A stretch of 64,000 nt of DNA, taken from positions 1-64,000 of the forward strand of contig NZ_JALHQD010000005.1 of the NCBI RefSeq assembly GCF_022842145.1. Reading direction: 5' to 3'. Source of the stretch: Tabrizicola sp. Its GTDB lineage: Bacteria > Pseudomonadota > Alphaproteobacteria > Rhodobacterales > Rhodobacteraceae. A program made the position numbers and the translations under genes. This document shows, in pieces, positions 16,747 to 25,417 of the stretch; position 1 is the stretch's first letter; the number at the start of each line of letters is the position of its first letter. The notes under the pieces were generated by a model, which saw nothing but the letters and a program-made list of their open reading frames with translations, searched no databases and was not told where the DNA came from.

Positions 16747-16774
16747 GCAGGAGGCTCTAACATAAGGGCCGAGG

Positions 16775-18121
16775 TCAGCCCCGCTCGATCTCGGCCCCAA
16801 GGCGGCGCATCAGGTCTTCGAAGATCGGGAAAGAAGTCTGGATCGGCGAGCCATCGTCCACCGCCACAGGCGCTTTCGCCGCCAGTCCGCAGACGAGGAA
16901 GCTCATCGCAATGCGGTGGTCGATATGGGTCGCACAGGTGGCGCCCCCCGGGACGCCACCGGGTCCCATGCCGTGGACGATCAGCGTGTCCTCGTCCTCC
17001 TCGACGCGCACACCGCAGGCTTCCAGCCCGCGTGCCATCGCATCGATCCGGTCGCTTTCCTTGACCCGCAGTTCCTTCACGCCCCGCATGACGGTCTTGC
17101 CAGCGGCGAAGGAGGCGACCACCGACAGCACAGGGTATTCGTCGATCATCGAGGGCGCGCGTTCCGGCGGCACTTCGATCCCCTTCATGCTGCCGCTGAA
17201 GCGGACGCGCAGGTCGGCCACCGGCTCGCCTCCCTCTTCGCGGGGGTTCTGAAACTCGATTTCGGCACCCATCTCGACCAGCGTGAGGTACAGTCCGTTC
17301 CGGGTCAGGTTCTGGCTGACACCCGGCACTATGATGTCCGAACCCTCGACGATCAGCGCCGCACAGACCGGGAAGGCGGCCGAAGACGGATCGCGCGGCA
17401 CCGCGACGGTCTGGGGCCGGAGCTCCGGTTGGCCCGTCAGGGTGATGACATGGCCTTCCCCGGTCTTTTCCACCGACAGCTTCGCACCAAAACCGACCAG
17501 CATCCGTTCCGAATGGTCCCGAGTCGGCTCTTTCTCGATGACCACGGTCTCGCCGGGGGCGTTGAGGCCCGCCAGCAGAACCGCCGACTTCACCTGGGCC
17601 GAGGCGACAGGCAGCGCATAGCGCACGGGAACCGGGTTCGCGGCGCCCACGATGGTCATCGGCAACCGTCCGCCCTGGCGGCCGTAGGCGCGGGTCCCAA
17701 ACAGCGAGAGCGGGTCGGTCACCCGGCCCATCGGGCGCTTGCGCAGGGACGCATCCCCGGTGAAGGTTGCCGTGATCGGCGTCGTCGCCATCGTCCCCAT
17801 GATCAGCCGCGCCCCGGTGCCGGAGTTGCCGACGTCCAGCACGTCCGCCGGTTCCTGGAAACCACCGACGCCGACGCCGTTGACCGTCCAAGCCCCCTCG
17901 CCATGCCGCGTGACCGTCGCGCCGAAGGCCCGCATCGCCTTGGCGGTGTCCAGCACGTCCTGGCCTTCAAGAAGGCCCGAGATCTTCGTCTCTCCCACTG
18001 CCATCGCGCCGAAGATCAACGAGCGGTGCGAGATAGACTTGTCGCCGGGTACAGCTGCCACGCCCTTCAGGGGCCCCGACTTGCGGGATTTCATCGGTTG
18101 CGCTTCGCCGTGGCCGGACAT
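16775..18121 (-). CDS. aroA: EPSP synthase (3-phosphoshikimate 1-carboxyvinyltransferase), class II
   Basis: A 448-residue cytoplasmic enzyme of the shikimate pathway, joining PEP to shikimate 3-phosphate. Recognisable motifs: [90 protein letters not shown] and [13 protein letters not shown]. These follow the class II pattern of the Agrobacterium CP4 enzyme. At the position of CP4 Ala100 this protein has Gly (GNSGTG). Two adjacent ATGs exist; the second (18121) sits better behind GGGGAG. The gene is followed upstream by trmB on the same strand, with a 104-base gap. Confidence 0.95.
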   Translation of the reverse strand: MSGHGEAQPMKSRKSGPLKGVAAVPGDKSISHRSLIFGAMAVGETKISGLLEGQDVLDTAKAMRAFGATVTRHGEGAWTVNGVGVGGFQEPADVLDVGNSGTGARLIMGTMATTPITATFTGDASLRKRPMGRVTDPLSLFGTRAYGRQGGRLPMTIVGAANPVPVRYALPVASAQVKSAVLLAGLNAPGETVVIEKEPTRDHSERMLVGFGAKLSVEKTGEGHVITLTGQPELRPQTVAVPRDPSSAAFPVCAALIVEGSDIIVPGVSQNLTRNGLYLTLVEMGAEIEFQNPREEGGEPVADLRVRFSGSMKGIEVPPERAPSMIDEYPVLSVVASFAAGKTVMRGVKELRVKESDRIDAMARGLEACGVRVEEDEDTLIVHGMGPGGVPGGATCATHIDHRIAMSFLVCGLAAKAPVAVDDGSPIQTSFPIFEDLMRRLGAEIERG

Positions 18122-18225
18122 CATCGTCTCCCCTGAGGTTCGGAAAGCCTGATACCGCAACCGAAAGCCCCGCGCGACCCCGATTTCTTCACAGAAAATC
18201 GGTCCGGAGTTTTCTAAGTTTCGTA

Positions 18226-18912
18226 CTAGCTCCGACGGAAGGTCAGGTAATGCGGCTGCCGCCCTTCGCGCAGGGCCTTCTGCTCGTAGCGGGTGGAGAG
18301 CCAATCCTCCCATGCCGCGCCCTCGCCGGTTTGCGCGACCAGTTCGAACCCGGCGGGCGGCACCTCCTCCAGCGTCTGGCGGACGTAATCGGGGATGTCG
18401 GTCGCCACGCGGAACTCGGCCCCTCGGGCCATCTTGCGGGCCAGAGGGAGCAGATACTCTGGCGTCACGAAGCGGCGGCGGTGGTGGCGCGCCTTGGGCC
18501 AGGGGTCGGGATAGTTCAGGAAGACCTTGCTCAGGCAGCCGTCGGGCAGCACGTCGAACAGGTCGCGCACGTCGCCGGGGTGAAGCCAGAGGTTCGTCAC
18601 CCCTGCGCCCCGGATCTTGCCCAGCAGCATGGCGATGCCGTTCACGAAAGGCTCGGCCCCAAGGATCGTGACGCCGGCGTTCAGCGAGGCCATATGGACC
18701 AGATGCTCGCCCCCGCCGAAGCCGACTTCAAGCCACAAGGGCCCCTGCACGAAGCCAAGGTCCAGCGGCGATCGTGACGGGTTCTCCTCGCGGGTGACGC
18801 CCCGCAGGGTCAGGGGACCAAGGTCCTCGGCCAGATAGTCCTTCTGGCTGGCGCGCAGGGTCTTGCCGCGGATCCGGCCATAGAAGTTGCGGCGGTCGCC
18901 GGTATCGGTCAT
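18226..18912 (-). CDS. trmB: tRNA (guanine-N7)-methyltransferase
   Basis: A 228-residue SAM-dependent methyltransferase forming m7G46 in tRNA. Motifs: [16 protein letters not shown] (SAM binding), [31 protein letters not shown] (the PDPWPK-x-RHxKRR substrate motif) and [13 protein letters not shown]. The ATG at 18912 ([17 protein letters not shown]) matches the family N-terminus; the open frame upstream is discarded. It lies between metK and aroA on the same strand, but the plus-strand GYD gene interrupts, so it is its own unit. Confidence 0.94.
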   Translation of the reverse strand: MTDTGDRRNFYGRIRGKTLRASQKDYLAEDLGPLTLRGVTREENPSRSPLDLGFVQGPLWLEVGFGGGEHLVHMASLNAGVTILGAEPFVNGIAMLLGKIRGAGVTNLWLHPGDVRDLFDVLPDGCLSKVFLNYPDPWPKARHHRRRFVTPEYLLPLARKMARGAEFRVATDIPDYVRQTLEEVPPAGFELVAQTGEGAAWEDWLSTRYEQKALREGRQPHYLTFRRS

Positions 18913-19114
18913 GCAAAGGCCCCGCTGGTGTTCCCGGGCCTTCAAGCAGAGCGGGGCGCAAGGGTCAAGCCGACCGTGCTGAGCACGGTTCAGACCCAGG
19001 CCGCCGGATGATATTCACATCCGACAATACAATGCGGCGCAATCGTGATACCGTCCGTGCTGGTACCAGCCTGCAGGGCATCGGGCCATGCAGCTGTGCT
19101 AGGGAGGTTAACCA

Positions 19115-19444
19115 ATGGCACGTTACATCGTCACTGGAAGCTATACCGCTGCGGCAATGAAGGGTCTTCTGGCCAAGCCATCAGACCGCGAAGCTGCAAC
19201 GTCCGCACTGGTTGCGGCAGCGGGGGGAAAACTCCACTCCTTCTACCTGACCACCGGGGATTGCGACTTCATGATGATCACCGAGACCGACAATCTGCAA
19301 GACATGCTGGCCGCGTTGATCGTTGCAGGGGCGTCGGGGGCGGTCTCTGGCCTGAAGACCGTTCAGGCCTTCTCTTCGGCCGAGTTCACTGCGGCGCAGA
19401 AACGTGCTGGCGAGATTGCCCAGAAATACATGGCACCCGCCTAA
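19115..19444 (+). CDS. GYD domain-containing protein
   Basis: A 109-residue protein with the GYD domain fold (alpha/beta, ferredoxin-like): ARYIVTGSYTAAAMKGLLAKPSDREAA, then LHSFYLTTGDCDFMMITE, whose T-G-D-x-D/Y-D motif gives the family name. The C-terminal helix is EFTAAQKRAGEIAQKYMAP. GGGAGG lies 8 bases before the ATG. Family function is unknown; members are small cytoplasmic proteins. It is convergent with metK, sharing a bidirectional hairpin. Confidence 0.88.
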   Translation: MARYIVTGSYTAAAMKGLLAKPSDREAATSALVAAAGGKLHSFYLTTGDCDFMMITETDNLQDMLAALIVAGASGAVSGLKTVQAFSSAEFTAAQKRAGEIAQKYMAPA

Positions 19445-19448
19445 AGGC

Positions 19449-19476
19449 TTGCGCCGCCCGGGTCAGGGCGGCGCAA
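19449..19476. terminator. bidirectional terminator hairpin between GYD gene and metK
   Basis: A perfect 11-bp stem (TTGCGCCGCCC / GGGCGGCGCAA) with a 6-base loop fills the gap between two convergent stop codons. On the minus strand it is followed by GCCTTTAG, on the plus strand by CATTGATC. Confidence 0.75.
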
Positions 19477-19482
19477 CATTGA

Positions 19483-20649
19483 TCAAACGGCCTTCTTCAG
19501 GGCCTCGACGAGATCCGTCCGCTCCCACGAGAAGCCGCCATCGGCTTCCGGCGGGCGGCCGAAGTGGCCGTAGGCCGAGGTGCGGGCGTAGATCGGGCGG
19601 TTCAGGTCCAGATGCGTGCGGATCCCCCGGGGCGTCAGGTCCATGACTTCGGCCACGGCCTTCTCGATCCGGCTGGCTTCCACCTGGCCGGTGCCGTGGG
19701 TGTCGACGTAGATCGACAGCGGCTTGGCCACGCCGATCGCGTAGCTGACCTGCAGCGTGCAACGCTCTGCCAGACCGGCGGCCACCACGTTCTTCGCCAG
19801 ATAGCGCGCGGCGTAGGCGGCGGAACGGTCGACCTTGGTCGGGTCCTTGCCACTGAAAGCGCCGCCACCATGCGGGGCAGCACCACCGTAGGTGTCGACG
19901 ATGATCTTGCGGCCCGTCAGGCCCGCGTCGCCGTCCGGCCCGCCGATCACGAAGGTCCCCGTCGGGTTCACGTGCCATTCGGTCTTCCGGGTGATCCAGC
20001 CCTCGGGCAGGACCTCGCGGATGTAGGGCTCCACGATCTTGCGGATGACCTTCGAGGTCTGGCGCTTGGACGTGTGCTGCGTCGAAAGAACGATCGAGGT
20101 CACCTCCACGGGTTTCCCATCGGCATAGCGCAGCGTCAGCTGGCTTTTCGCATCCGGGCCAAGCGTCGGCTCGGCGCCCGATTTGCGCACTTCGGCCAGG
20201 CGGCGCAGGATCGCATGGGCGTACTGGATGGGCGCGGGCATGTATTCCGCCGTCTCCAGCGTGGCATAGCCGAACATGATGCCCTGGTCACCGGCCCCAT
20301 CCTTGTCGACGCCCTGCGCGATGTGCGCGGACTGTTCGTGGATGTAGTTGTGAACCTTGATCTTTTCCCAGTGGAACTTCTTCTGCTCATAGCCGATGTC
20401 GCGCACGCAGTCGCGGACGATGCCGTCGATCCGGCCCATCATCGCCTTGGTCGCCTCCTTGGAGGAGAGGCCGACCTCACCCCCGACGACGACACGGTTG
20501 GTGGTGGCGAAGGTCTCGCAGGCGACGCGGGCGTTGGGCTCCTCCCTCAAGAAGGCATCCAGGACGGCATCCGAGATGCGGTCGCAGACCTTGTCGGGGT
20601 GGCCCTCCGAGACGGACTCGGACGTGAAGACGTAATCTTTGCGGCTCAT
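19483..20649 (-). CDS. metK: S-adenosylmethionine synthetase
   Basis: A 388-residue enzyme making SAM from methionine and ATP. Signature hexapeptides [12 protein letters not shown] and [19 protein letters not shown] are present, together with [21 protein letters not shown] at the N-terminus. The ATG at 20649 is fixed by the adjoining riboswitch, whose GGAGCA sequence is also the Shine-Dalgarno, five to nine bases upstream. Expression should therefore fall when SAM (or SAH) is plentiful. The gene lies directly behind lnt on the same strand but is governed by its own leader. Confidence 0.97.
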   Translation of the reverse strand: MSRKDYVFTSESVSEGHPDKVCDRISDAVLDAFLREEPNARVACETFATTNRVVVGGEVGLSSKEATKAMMGRIDGIVRDCVRDIGYEQKKFHWEKIKVHNYIHEQSAHIAQGVDKDGAGDQGIMFGYATLETAEYMPAPIQYAHAILRRLAEVRKSGAEPTLGPDAKSQLTLRYADGKPVEVTSIVLSTQHTSKRQTSKVIRKIVEPYIREVLPEGWITRKTEWHVNPTGTFVIGGPDGDAGLTGRKIIVDTYGGAAPHGGGAFSGKDPTKVDRSAAYAARYLAKNVVAAGLAERCTLQVSYAIGVAKPLSIYVDTHGTGQVEASRIEKAVAEVMDLTPRGIRTHLDLNRPIYARTSAYGHFGRPPEADGGFSWERTDLVEALKKAV

Positions 20650-20654
20650 TGGGA

Positions 20655-20701
20655 AGTGCTCCGTTGGGTGATCCCCGCCACGCCAGGAAGCCGTTGTGGC
20701 A
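20655..20701 (-). promoter_or_regulatory. SAM/SAH riboswitch upstream of metK
   Basis: On the minus strand the leader reads TGCCACAACGGCTTCCTGGC, then GTGGCGGGGATCACCCAAC and GGAGCACT, ending five bases before the ATG. This is the SAM/SAH aptamer known from Rhodobacterales metK leaders. A hairpin GCCAC/GTGGC carries the conserved loop AACGGCTTCCTGGC, and the GGAGCA Shine-Dalgarno forms the pseudoknot with the loop. Ligand binding hides the ribosome site, so control is translational. Its presence strongly supports the taxonomic placement. Confidence 0.93.
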
Positions 20702-20737
20702 GTTCAGGAAGCGCCTTAGACGCCGGTGGGCGGGGCG

Positions 20738-22213
20738 TCAATGGGAAGGCCGCCGCCGCCCGATCATCGCAAGCCCGGCGAGACCGGCCAGCAACAGCGC
20801 CAGCGGCCCGTCGCCCCAACGGGCATAGGGCGTGGGCGGCAAGGCACCGGGGATGCGGGTGTCCAGAGCGTCCATGACACCGAAGGGCAACTGGTCCACC
20901 ACCCGGCCCCTGGCATCGACCACCGCCGTGACGCCGGTGTTCGCCACCCGGATCAGCGGCAGGCCCTGTTCGATGGCCCGCAGCCGCGCCTGGTCGAAAT
21001 GCTGGAACGGACCGGTCCAGACGCCGAACCAGGCGTCGTTGGTGATCTGCAGGATCCAGTCGGCCCGGTCCGGCATGGCGTTCACGTCGCGCGGGAAGAT
21101 GGCTTCGTAGCAGATCAGCGGCAGCACCTTGCCGAAGCGGCCCAAGTCCAGGACCCGCGGTCCCGGTCCGGCGGTGTAGGTGTTGCCCGCCTGCGCCGCA
21201 AAGGCGCGCAGTCCGAACCAGTCATAGGCAAGATCGCCGAACGGGATGTATTCACCAAAGGGGACCAGATGCGCCTTGTCGTAGCGCGCGGTCTCGCCGC
21301 CATCGCCTTCCAGGACCCGCAGGCTGTTGTAGAAGCGCCCGGCCTCCTCGCGCTGGATACCCAGGGCGACCGGACGGCCACCCGACGCCGCAACCACCAT
21401 GTCCGCGACCTCGGGGCTGTATTCCAGCATGTAGGGCACAGCCGTCTCGGGCCAGATCGTCAGATCGGCGGGGCCGTCTTTCGCGGTCAGCGCGATCAGC
21501 CGGTCGAAGAATTCCTGCGCGCGCGCGGCGTCCCATTTCACCGATTGCTCGGCATTTGGCTGGACGAGGCGAAGCGTCAGATCCCCGGCTGCGGGCATCG
21601 TCTGCGCAAGACGCCAGAGCCCCCAAGCCAGGGCGCAGCCCAGCACCGCAGCCGCGCCAAGCGCACCCCGCCAGCGCCAGACCACCGGAAGCACTGCGAC
21701 CGTCAGGGTCAGCAGGCTGAGAAGGGACGGACCTCCCAGCGCGGCAAGCTGGTCCAGCGGTGTGCCGATCCAGACATGGCCCAGCATCGCCCAGGGAAAG
21801 CCCGTGAAGACAACCCCCCGCAGCCATTCCAGCGCAACGAAAGCCACGACGAAGGCCAAGGCGGGCCGTCGTGCCAGCCGCGACATGAGCGCCGCGAGCG
21901 CCCAGAACAGCGCAAGTCCCGCGGAAAGCAGCACCAGAGCGAAGGGCGCCATCCAGCCGTGGCGCGCGATATCGATCAGGAAGGGCTCGACGATCCAGTT
22001 CAGCGCAAGGGCGAAGTATCCCGTCCCGGCCCAAAGCCCGGTCAGGAAAGCCCCCCGCCGGTCGCGCACCCGGTCCAGGAGCCAGACCAGCCCCGCAAGC
22101 CCCGCCAGCGTCGCCCACCAGAACCCCGGCGGAGCCTGGCCCAAAGCGGCAACCGCACCCAGCCCGAAGGCCAGCGCGGCGCGGCGCTTTCCCGACAGCC
22201 AGGCCTCAACCAT
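20738..22213 (-). CDS. lnt: apolipoprotein N-acyltransferase
   Basis: A 491-residue inner-membrane enzyme adding the third acyl chain to lipoproteins. Multiple hydrophobic helices fill residues 1-200; the nitrilase-type domain follows with catalytic Glu in LTIWPETAVPYML, Lys in RYDKAHLVPFGEYIPFG and Cys in LPLICYEAIFP, then LQITNDAWFG. A final helix precedes a basic tail (GRRRPSH). The start follows the corC stop by 3 bases, so corC and lnt are co-translated. Confidence 0.95.
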   Translation of the reverse strand: MVEAWLSGKRRAALAFGLGAVAALGQAPPGFWWATLAGLAGLVWLLDRVRDRRGAFLTGLWAGTGYFALALNWIVEPFLIDIARHGWMAPFALVLLSAGLALFWALAALMSRLARRPALAFVVAFVALEWLRGVVFTGFPWAMLGHVWIGTPLDQLAALGGPSLLSLLTLTVAVLPVVWRWRGALGAAAVLGCALAWGLWRLAQTMPAAGDLTLRLVQPNAEQSVKWDAARAQEFFDRLIALTAKDGPADLTIWPETAVPYMLEYSPEVADMVVAASGGRPVALGIQREEAGRFYNSLRVLEGDGGETARYDKAHLVPFGEYIPFGDLAYDWFGLRAFAAQAGNTYTAGPGPRVLDLGRFGKVLPLICYEAIFPRDVNAMPDRADWILQITNDAWFGVWTGPFQHFDQARLRAIEQGLPLIRVANTGVTAVVDARGRVVDQLPFGVMDALDTRIPGALPPTPYARWGDGPLALLLAGLAGLAMIGRRRPSH

Positions 22214-22216
22214 GCA

Positions 22217-23098
22217 TCACGCGGCGCCCGGAACAGGCACCCGGACCCGCAGCCGCTTTATCCGGCGCGGATCGGCATCGACGATTTCGAACTGGACGCC
22301 GCTTTCGTGCTCGATCACCTCGCCCCGCGCCGGAACCCGGCCCGAGCGCAGGAAGACAAGGCCGCCCAGCGTGTCGATCTCTTCGTCTTCCTCGGCCATG
22401 CGCAGCGGGATCCCCAGCGCGGCCTCGATCTCTTCCAGCGGCGCGGTGGACTGCGCCAGGATCACGCCGGGCTTTTCCTCTTTCCAGAGCGCGCCCTCGT
22501 CCTCGTCATGCTCGTCATCGATCTGACCGATCACCGTCTCGATGAGGTCCTCGATCGTCACCAGCCCGTCGACCCCGCCGTATTCGTCGATCACCAGCGC
22601 CATGTGCACCCGTTCCTTCTGCATCTTCTGCAGCAGGACGCCCGTGGGCATGGAGGGCGGCGCATACAGGATCGGACGCAACAGGCGCTTCAGGCTGAAC
22701 CGGCCCGTGGCCCCGAACCCATGCTGCAATGCCAGGTCTTTCAGCAGCACCAACCCCTGCGGATGGTCCAGCGTGCCCTTGTAGACCGGGACGCGGCTGA
22801 ACCCGTGCTCCCGGAAGACCTCGACGAGGTCGTCCTTGCCGATGTCCAGCGGCACCGCCACGATCTCGGCCTTGGGGATCGCCACGTCATCCACCCGCAT
22901 CCTGCGCAAGGCATGCAGTCCTTGCGGAGCCGGGCCCGATCCTGACGCAGCTTCGGAGGCTGACGATTCGGAAGCGGGGCTGAAGGCGGAAAGAAGCCGT
23001 CCGAAAAAGCCACGCTGGCCTTGATCAGAGGCGGGTTCATCGGTCGTCCCGTCCAGCGCGCTCTGCGCTGCGGGAGACCCGTCGGTGCTACTGCCCAT
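22217..23098 (-). CDS. corC: CBS-domain hemolysin family / CorC-like protein
   Basis: A 293-residue soluble protein with a low-complexity N-terminus, then two CBS domains (about 65-185: RRMRVDDVAIPKAEIVAV ... FSRVPVYKGTLDHPQGLVLLKDL ... MALVIDEYGGVDGLVTIEDLIE) and a C-terminal CorC_HlyC domain (LGGLVFLRSGRVPARGEVI). Members are associated with magnesium/cobalt efflux and outer-surface integrity. ATG at 23098 follows AAAGGA. The order phoH-ybeY-corC-lnt is the conserved alphaproteobacterial arrangement. Confidence 0.93.
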   Translation of the reverse strand: MGSSTDGSPAAQSALDGTTDEPASDQGQRGFFGRLLSAFSPASESSASEAASGSGPAPQGLHALRRMRVDDVAIPKAEIVAVPLDIGKDDLVEVFREHGFSRVPVYKGTLDHPQGLVLLKDLALQHGFGATGRFSLKRLLRPILYAPPSMPTGVLLQKMQKERVHMALVIDEYGGVDGLVTIEDLIETVIGQIDDEHDEDEGALWKEEKPGVILAQSTAPLEEIEAALGIPLRMAEEDEEIDTLGGLVFLRSGRVPARGEVIEHESGVQFEIVDADPRRIKRLRVRVPVPGAA

Positions 23099-23141
23099 CG
23101 GTCCTTTGTCCAGAAAACCACCCGTTACGCGGGTGCGACCC

Positions 23142-23642
23142 CTAATATGGGTCAGAAAGCCCAAGGCTGGCAAGTATCCGCACTTCCAGCCCCTCCATCA
23201 GCGCCGCATCTTCCTCCTCGACGTGGTCATAACCCAGCAGATGCAGCACGCCGTGCACGATAAGATGCGTCACGTGGTCGGGCATCGGCTTGCCCTGCTC
23301 CTCGGCTTCCCGGGCGCAGGTGTCGAAAGCGATGGCAATATCCCCCAGGGATTCGGGGTCATCCGGCGCGCCGGGTTCCGGTAGTTCGGGCACCTCGCCC
23401 ACTAACTCTGCTCCTCGCTCCTCCGCGGGCCAGCTGAGCACGTTGGTCGGGGTGGGCTTGCCGCGGAAATCGGCGTTCAAAACCGCGATCCGGGCATCAT
23501 CGCACCCCATCACACTGATCGAGAGACCGGCGACCGGAAGTTCCAGACCGGCCAGCACAGCGCGGCCTGCGCGTTCCGACAGCGGGGCCAGCCCGAAAGC
23601 CTCCCACCGCTCGTCCTCGATTACCGTCTCGACCAGATCCAT
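23142..23642 (-). CDS. ybeY: endoribonuclease YbeY
   Basis: A 166-residue metal-dependent RNase acting in 16S rRNA maturation and ribosome quality control. The zinc-binding H3xH5xH motif is HGVLHLLGYDH, preceded by NVLSWPAEE and GDIAIAFDTC. The ATG at 23642 (MDLVETVIEDERW) was chosen because it begins at the family's first strand; ATGs 4 and 12 codons upstream are possible. It lies 43 bases before corC. Confidence 0.94.
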   Translation of the reverse strand: MDLVETVIEDERWEAFGLAPLSERAGRAVLAGLELPVAGLSISVMGCDDARIAVLNADFRGKPTPTNVLSWPAEERGAELVGEVPELPEPGAPDDPESLGDIAIAFDTCAREAEEQGKPMPDHVTHLIVHGVLHLLGYDHVEEEDAALMEGLEVRILASLGLSDPY

Positions 23643-23695
23643 GCCCGCGCCCATAGCTGCCGTTCCCGGCTGACGCAAGCACAGGCCAGCCTTTC

Positions 23696-23743
23696 ATATT
23701 TGCGCAAATATCCTCAGGGGGTTTGGGGGCAGAATGCCCCCAA
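23696..23743. repeat. AT-rich palindrome plus G/C hairpin element
   Basis: Bases 23696-23711 are a perfect 16-bp palindrome, ATATTTGCGCAAATAT. It is followed by CCTCAGGGGG and, at 23723-23743, by a perfect 9-bp hairpin TTGGGGGCA / TGCCCCCAA with a GAA loop. From general familiarity, the combination resembles an intergenic element common in Rhodobacteraceae. It separates phoH from ybeY. Confidence 0.6.
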
Positions 23744-23817
23744 CGCCGAGGAGAAGCGCGCAAGCGCGCCGACGAGACAAGGGACTTGCTCGCCAGCGCT
23801 CCGCTTGAAACCCGCCG

Positions 23818-24816
23818 TCAGGTGGCCTCGTCCGCCTCGTAGGCCTCGATGATCCGGCCAACCAGCGGGTGACGCACCACGTCCTTCGAGGTGAAGTAGT
23901 TGAAGCTGACGCCTCGCACGCCCTTCAGGATGCGTTCGGCATCCGCCAGCCCCGAGGCCGTGCCGCGCGGCAGGTCGACCTGGGTCCGGTCGCCGGTGAT
24001 GACCATCCGGCTCCCTTCCCCAAGGCGGGTCAGGAACATCTTCATCTGCATCGTCGTGGCGTTCTGCGCCTCGTCCAGCACGATGAAGGCATTGGACAGG
24101 GTGCGGCCGCGCATGAAGGCCAGGGGTGCGATCTCGATCCGCTTTTCCTGCATCAACTTTTCGACCTGCTTTGCCGGCAGGAAGTCGTTCAGCGCGTCGT
24201 AAAGCGGCTGCATGTAGGGATCGACCTTCTCCTTGGCGTCTCCGGGCAGGAAGCCAAGCCTTTCGCCCGCCTCGACAGCGGGGCGCGACAGGATGATCTT
24301 CTCGACCGCGCCCGAGATGAACATCGTCACCCCGACCGCGACGGCGAGGTAGGTCTTGCCCGTGCCCGCCGGCCCGATGCCGAAGCCCATCTCGTGCTGG
24401 AACAGATTCGCGACATAGGCCTTCTGCGCCTCGGTGCGGGGCTCGATCGGCTTCTTGCGGGTCCGCAGTTCCATCCCGGTCGAGAAAAGCTCGATCTGCT
24501 CGGCGCTTTCGGCATCCGCGGGGCGCCCCATGCGCATCGCGCCGTCGATGTCTCCCGCCGCGACCCCACGGCCCGCCTCAAGCCGGGCATAAAGCGAGCG
24601 CAGCACCGCAGCCGCCTGTTCCCGCGCCGATTTGTCGCCGATCACCGCAAGGCGGTTGCCACGCCGAAGGATATGCACCCCCATCTGGTGTTCGATCTGC
24701 GCGAGGTTGCGGTCAAACTCGCCGCAAAGATCGATCAGCAATCGGTTGTCGGGGAATTCGAGGACGGTTTCGACGATATCCTCGGCGGACGGGGGGGTCA
24801 GCGCGCTGATGCCCAA
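23818..24816 (-). CDS. phoH: PhoH-like ATPase
   Basis: A 332-residue P-loop ATPase. Residues 1-120 carry the KH-like N-terminal region (FDRNLAQIEHQMGVHILRRGNRLAVIG). The core has Walker A GPAGTGKTYLAVAVG, Walker B AFIVLDEAQNATTMQMKMFLTRLG and the helicase-like GDRTQVDLP. Linked to RNA metabolism with the YbeY nuclease, which lies next to it in most alphaproteobacteria, as here. Confidence 0.94.
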   Translation of the reverse strand: MGISALTPPSAEDIVETVLEFPDNRLLIDLCGEFDRNLAQIEHQMGVHILRRGNRLAVIGDKSAREQAAAVLRSLYARLEAGRGVAAGDIDGAMRMGRPADAESAEQIELFSTGMELRTRKKPIEPRTEAQKAYVANLFQHEMGFGIGPAGTGKTYLAVAVGVTMFISGAVEKIILSRPAVEAGERLGFLPGDAKEKVDPYMQPLYDALNDFLPAKQVEKLMQEKRIEIAPLAFMRGRTLSNAFIVLDEAQNATTMQMKMFLTRLGEGSRMVITGDRTQVDLPRGTASGLADAERILKGVRGVSFNYFTSKDVVRHPLVGRIIEAYEADEAT

Positions 24817-24958
24817 AGGGCGCTCCTTCTATCAAGGGCCACAAGGAAAGTTTGCAGCCGGACACGTCATCTGGCAAGCAAAACCACCGACGGACACAAT
24901 TTGTTGCGTCACTTCCTGCATTTTTCAGGATAGCCGGCAAGGAAACGCGCAAATGACA

Positions 24959-24981
24959 AGCCCCGGTGCAGGACCGGGGCT
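24959..24981. terminator. hairpin downstream of the lipoprotein/OmpA pair
   Basis: A 9-bp perfect stem (AGCCCCGGT / ACCGGGGCT) with a 5-base loop lies 43 bases after the lipoprotein stop on the minus strand. The T-run is weak on either side (TTGTCATTTG on minus, TTCAAT on plus). Confidence 0.55.
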
Positions 24982-25023
24982 TTCAATGGCATTCCTGAAG
25001 CGCGGACGACCCGCGCGACGCGG

Positions 25024-25413
25024 TTATCTCGGCACGTAGTCGGGGCCCGGCGCGGTCGATGTCTCGTAAGGCCCAAGCACGGTTCCCGGCGGGTACTTGC
25101 CGTCGCAAATCGGCAGGCCGGTCCTGGGATCAGAGCGGGGCGAGGAATAGCCTTCCACGCCGTCGTCGATTATCCAGACCTGACAGCCGTCGGGATCATA
25201 GGCAATCGCGGCTTCGCCGTCGACCAGCCCCGGATCGTCGTCGGTGCCGGAATCCGACGCCTTGGCGATCACCGAATCCGGTCCGCCATAGCGCTGGACA
25301 TCTTCGAAGAATTCTCCGCTGGCACAGGCCGAAAGGCCAAAGGCCAGCACCGGCAAAAGCGCAAGCCGCCTGGACTTGCCAAGGGTCGTCGGGGTGTTCA
25401 CTGCAAGCGCCAT
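25024..25413 (-). CDS. small lipoprotein sharing a Cys-pair motif with its OmpA neighbour
   Basis: A 129-residue protein with a lipoprotein signal (RLALLPVLAFGLSACASG; lipobox LSAC). In the mature part a motif of about 30 residues has DGCQ, then W, EGY, PR and TGLPIC in order. The OmpA-family protein encoded just upstream has the same motif (DGCQ, W, EGY, PR, TGKPVC). No family name can be given. It starts 4 bases after the stop of the OmpA gene, so both come from one transcript and probably act together at the outer membrane. Confidence 0.75.
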   Translation of the reverse strand: MALAVNTPTTLGKSRRLALLPVLAFGLSACASGEFFEDVQRYGGPDSVIAKASDSGTDDDPGLVDGEAAIAYDPDGCQVWIIDDGVEGYSSPRSDPRTGLPICDGKYPPGTVLGPYETSTAPGPDYVPR

Positions 25414-25417
25414 CTGG

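Noticed and set aside
20726-22945. 739-codon plus-strand frame opposite lnt and corC
   Set aside because: Spans two real genes and riboswitch-side sequence, is Arg/Gln/Pro-rich and has no family features.
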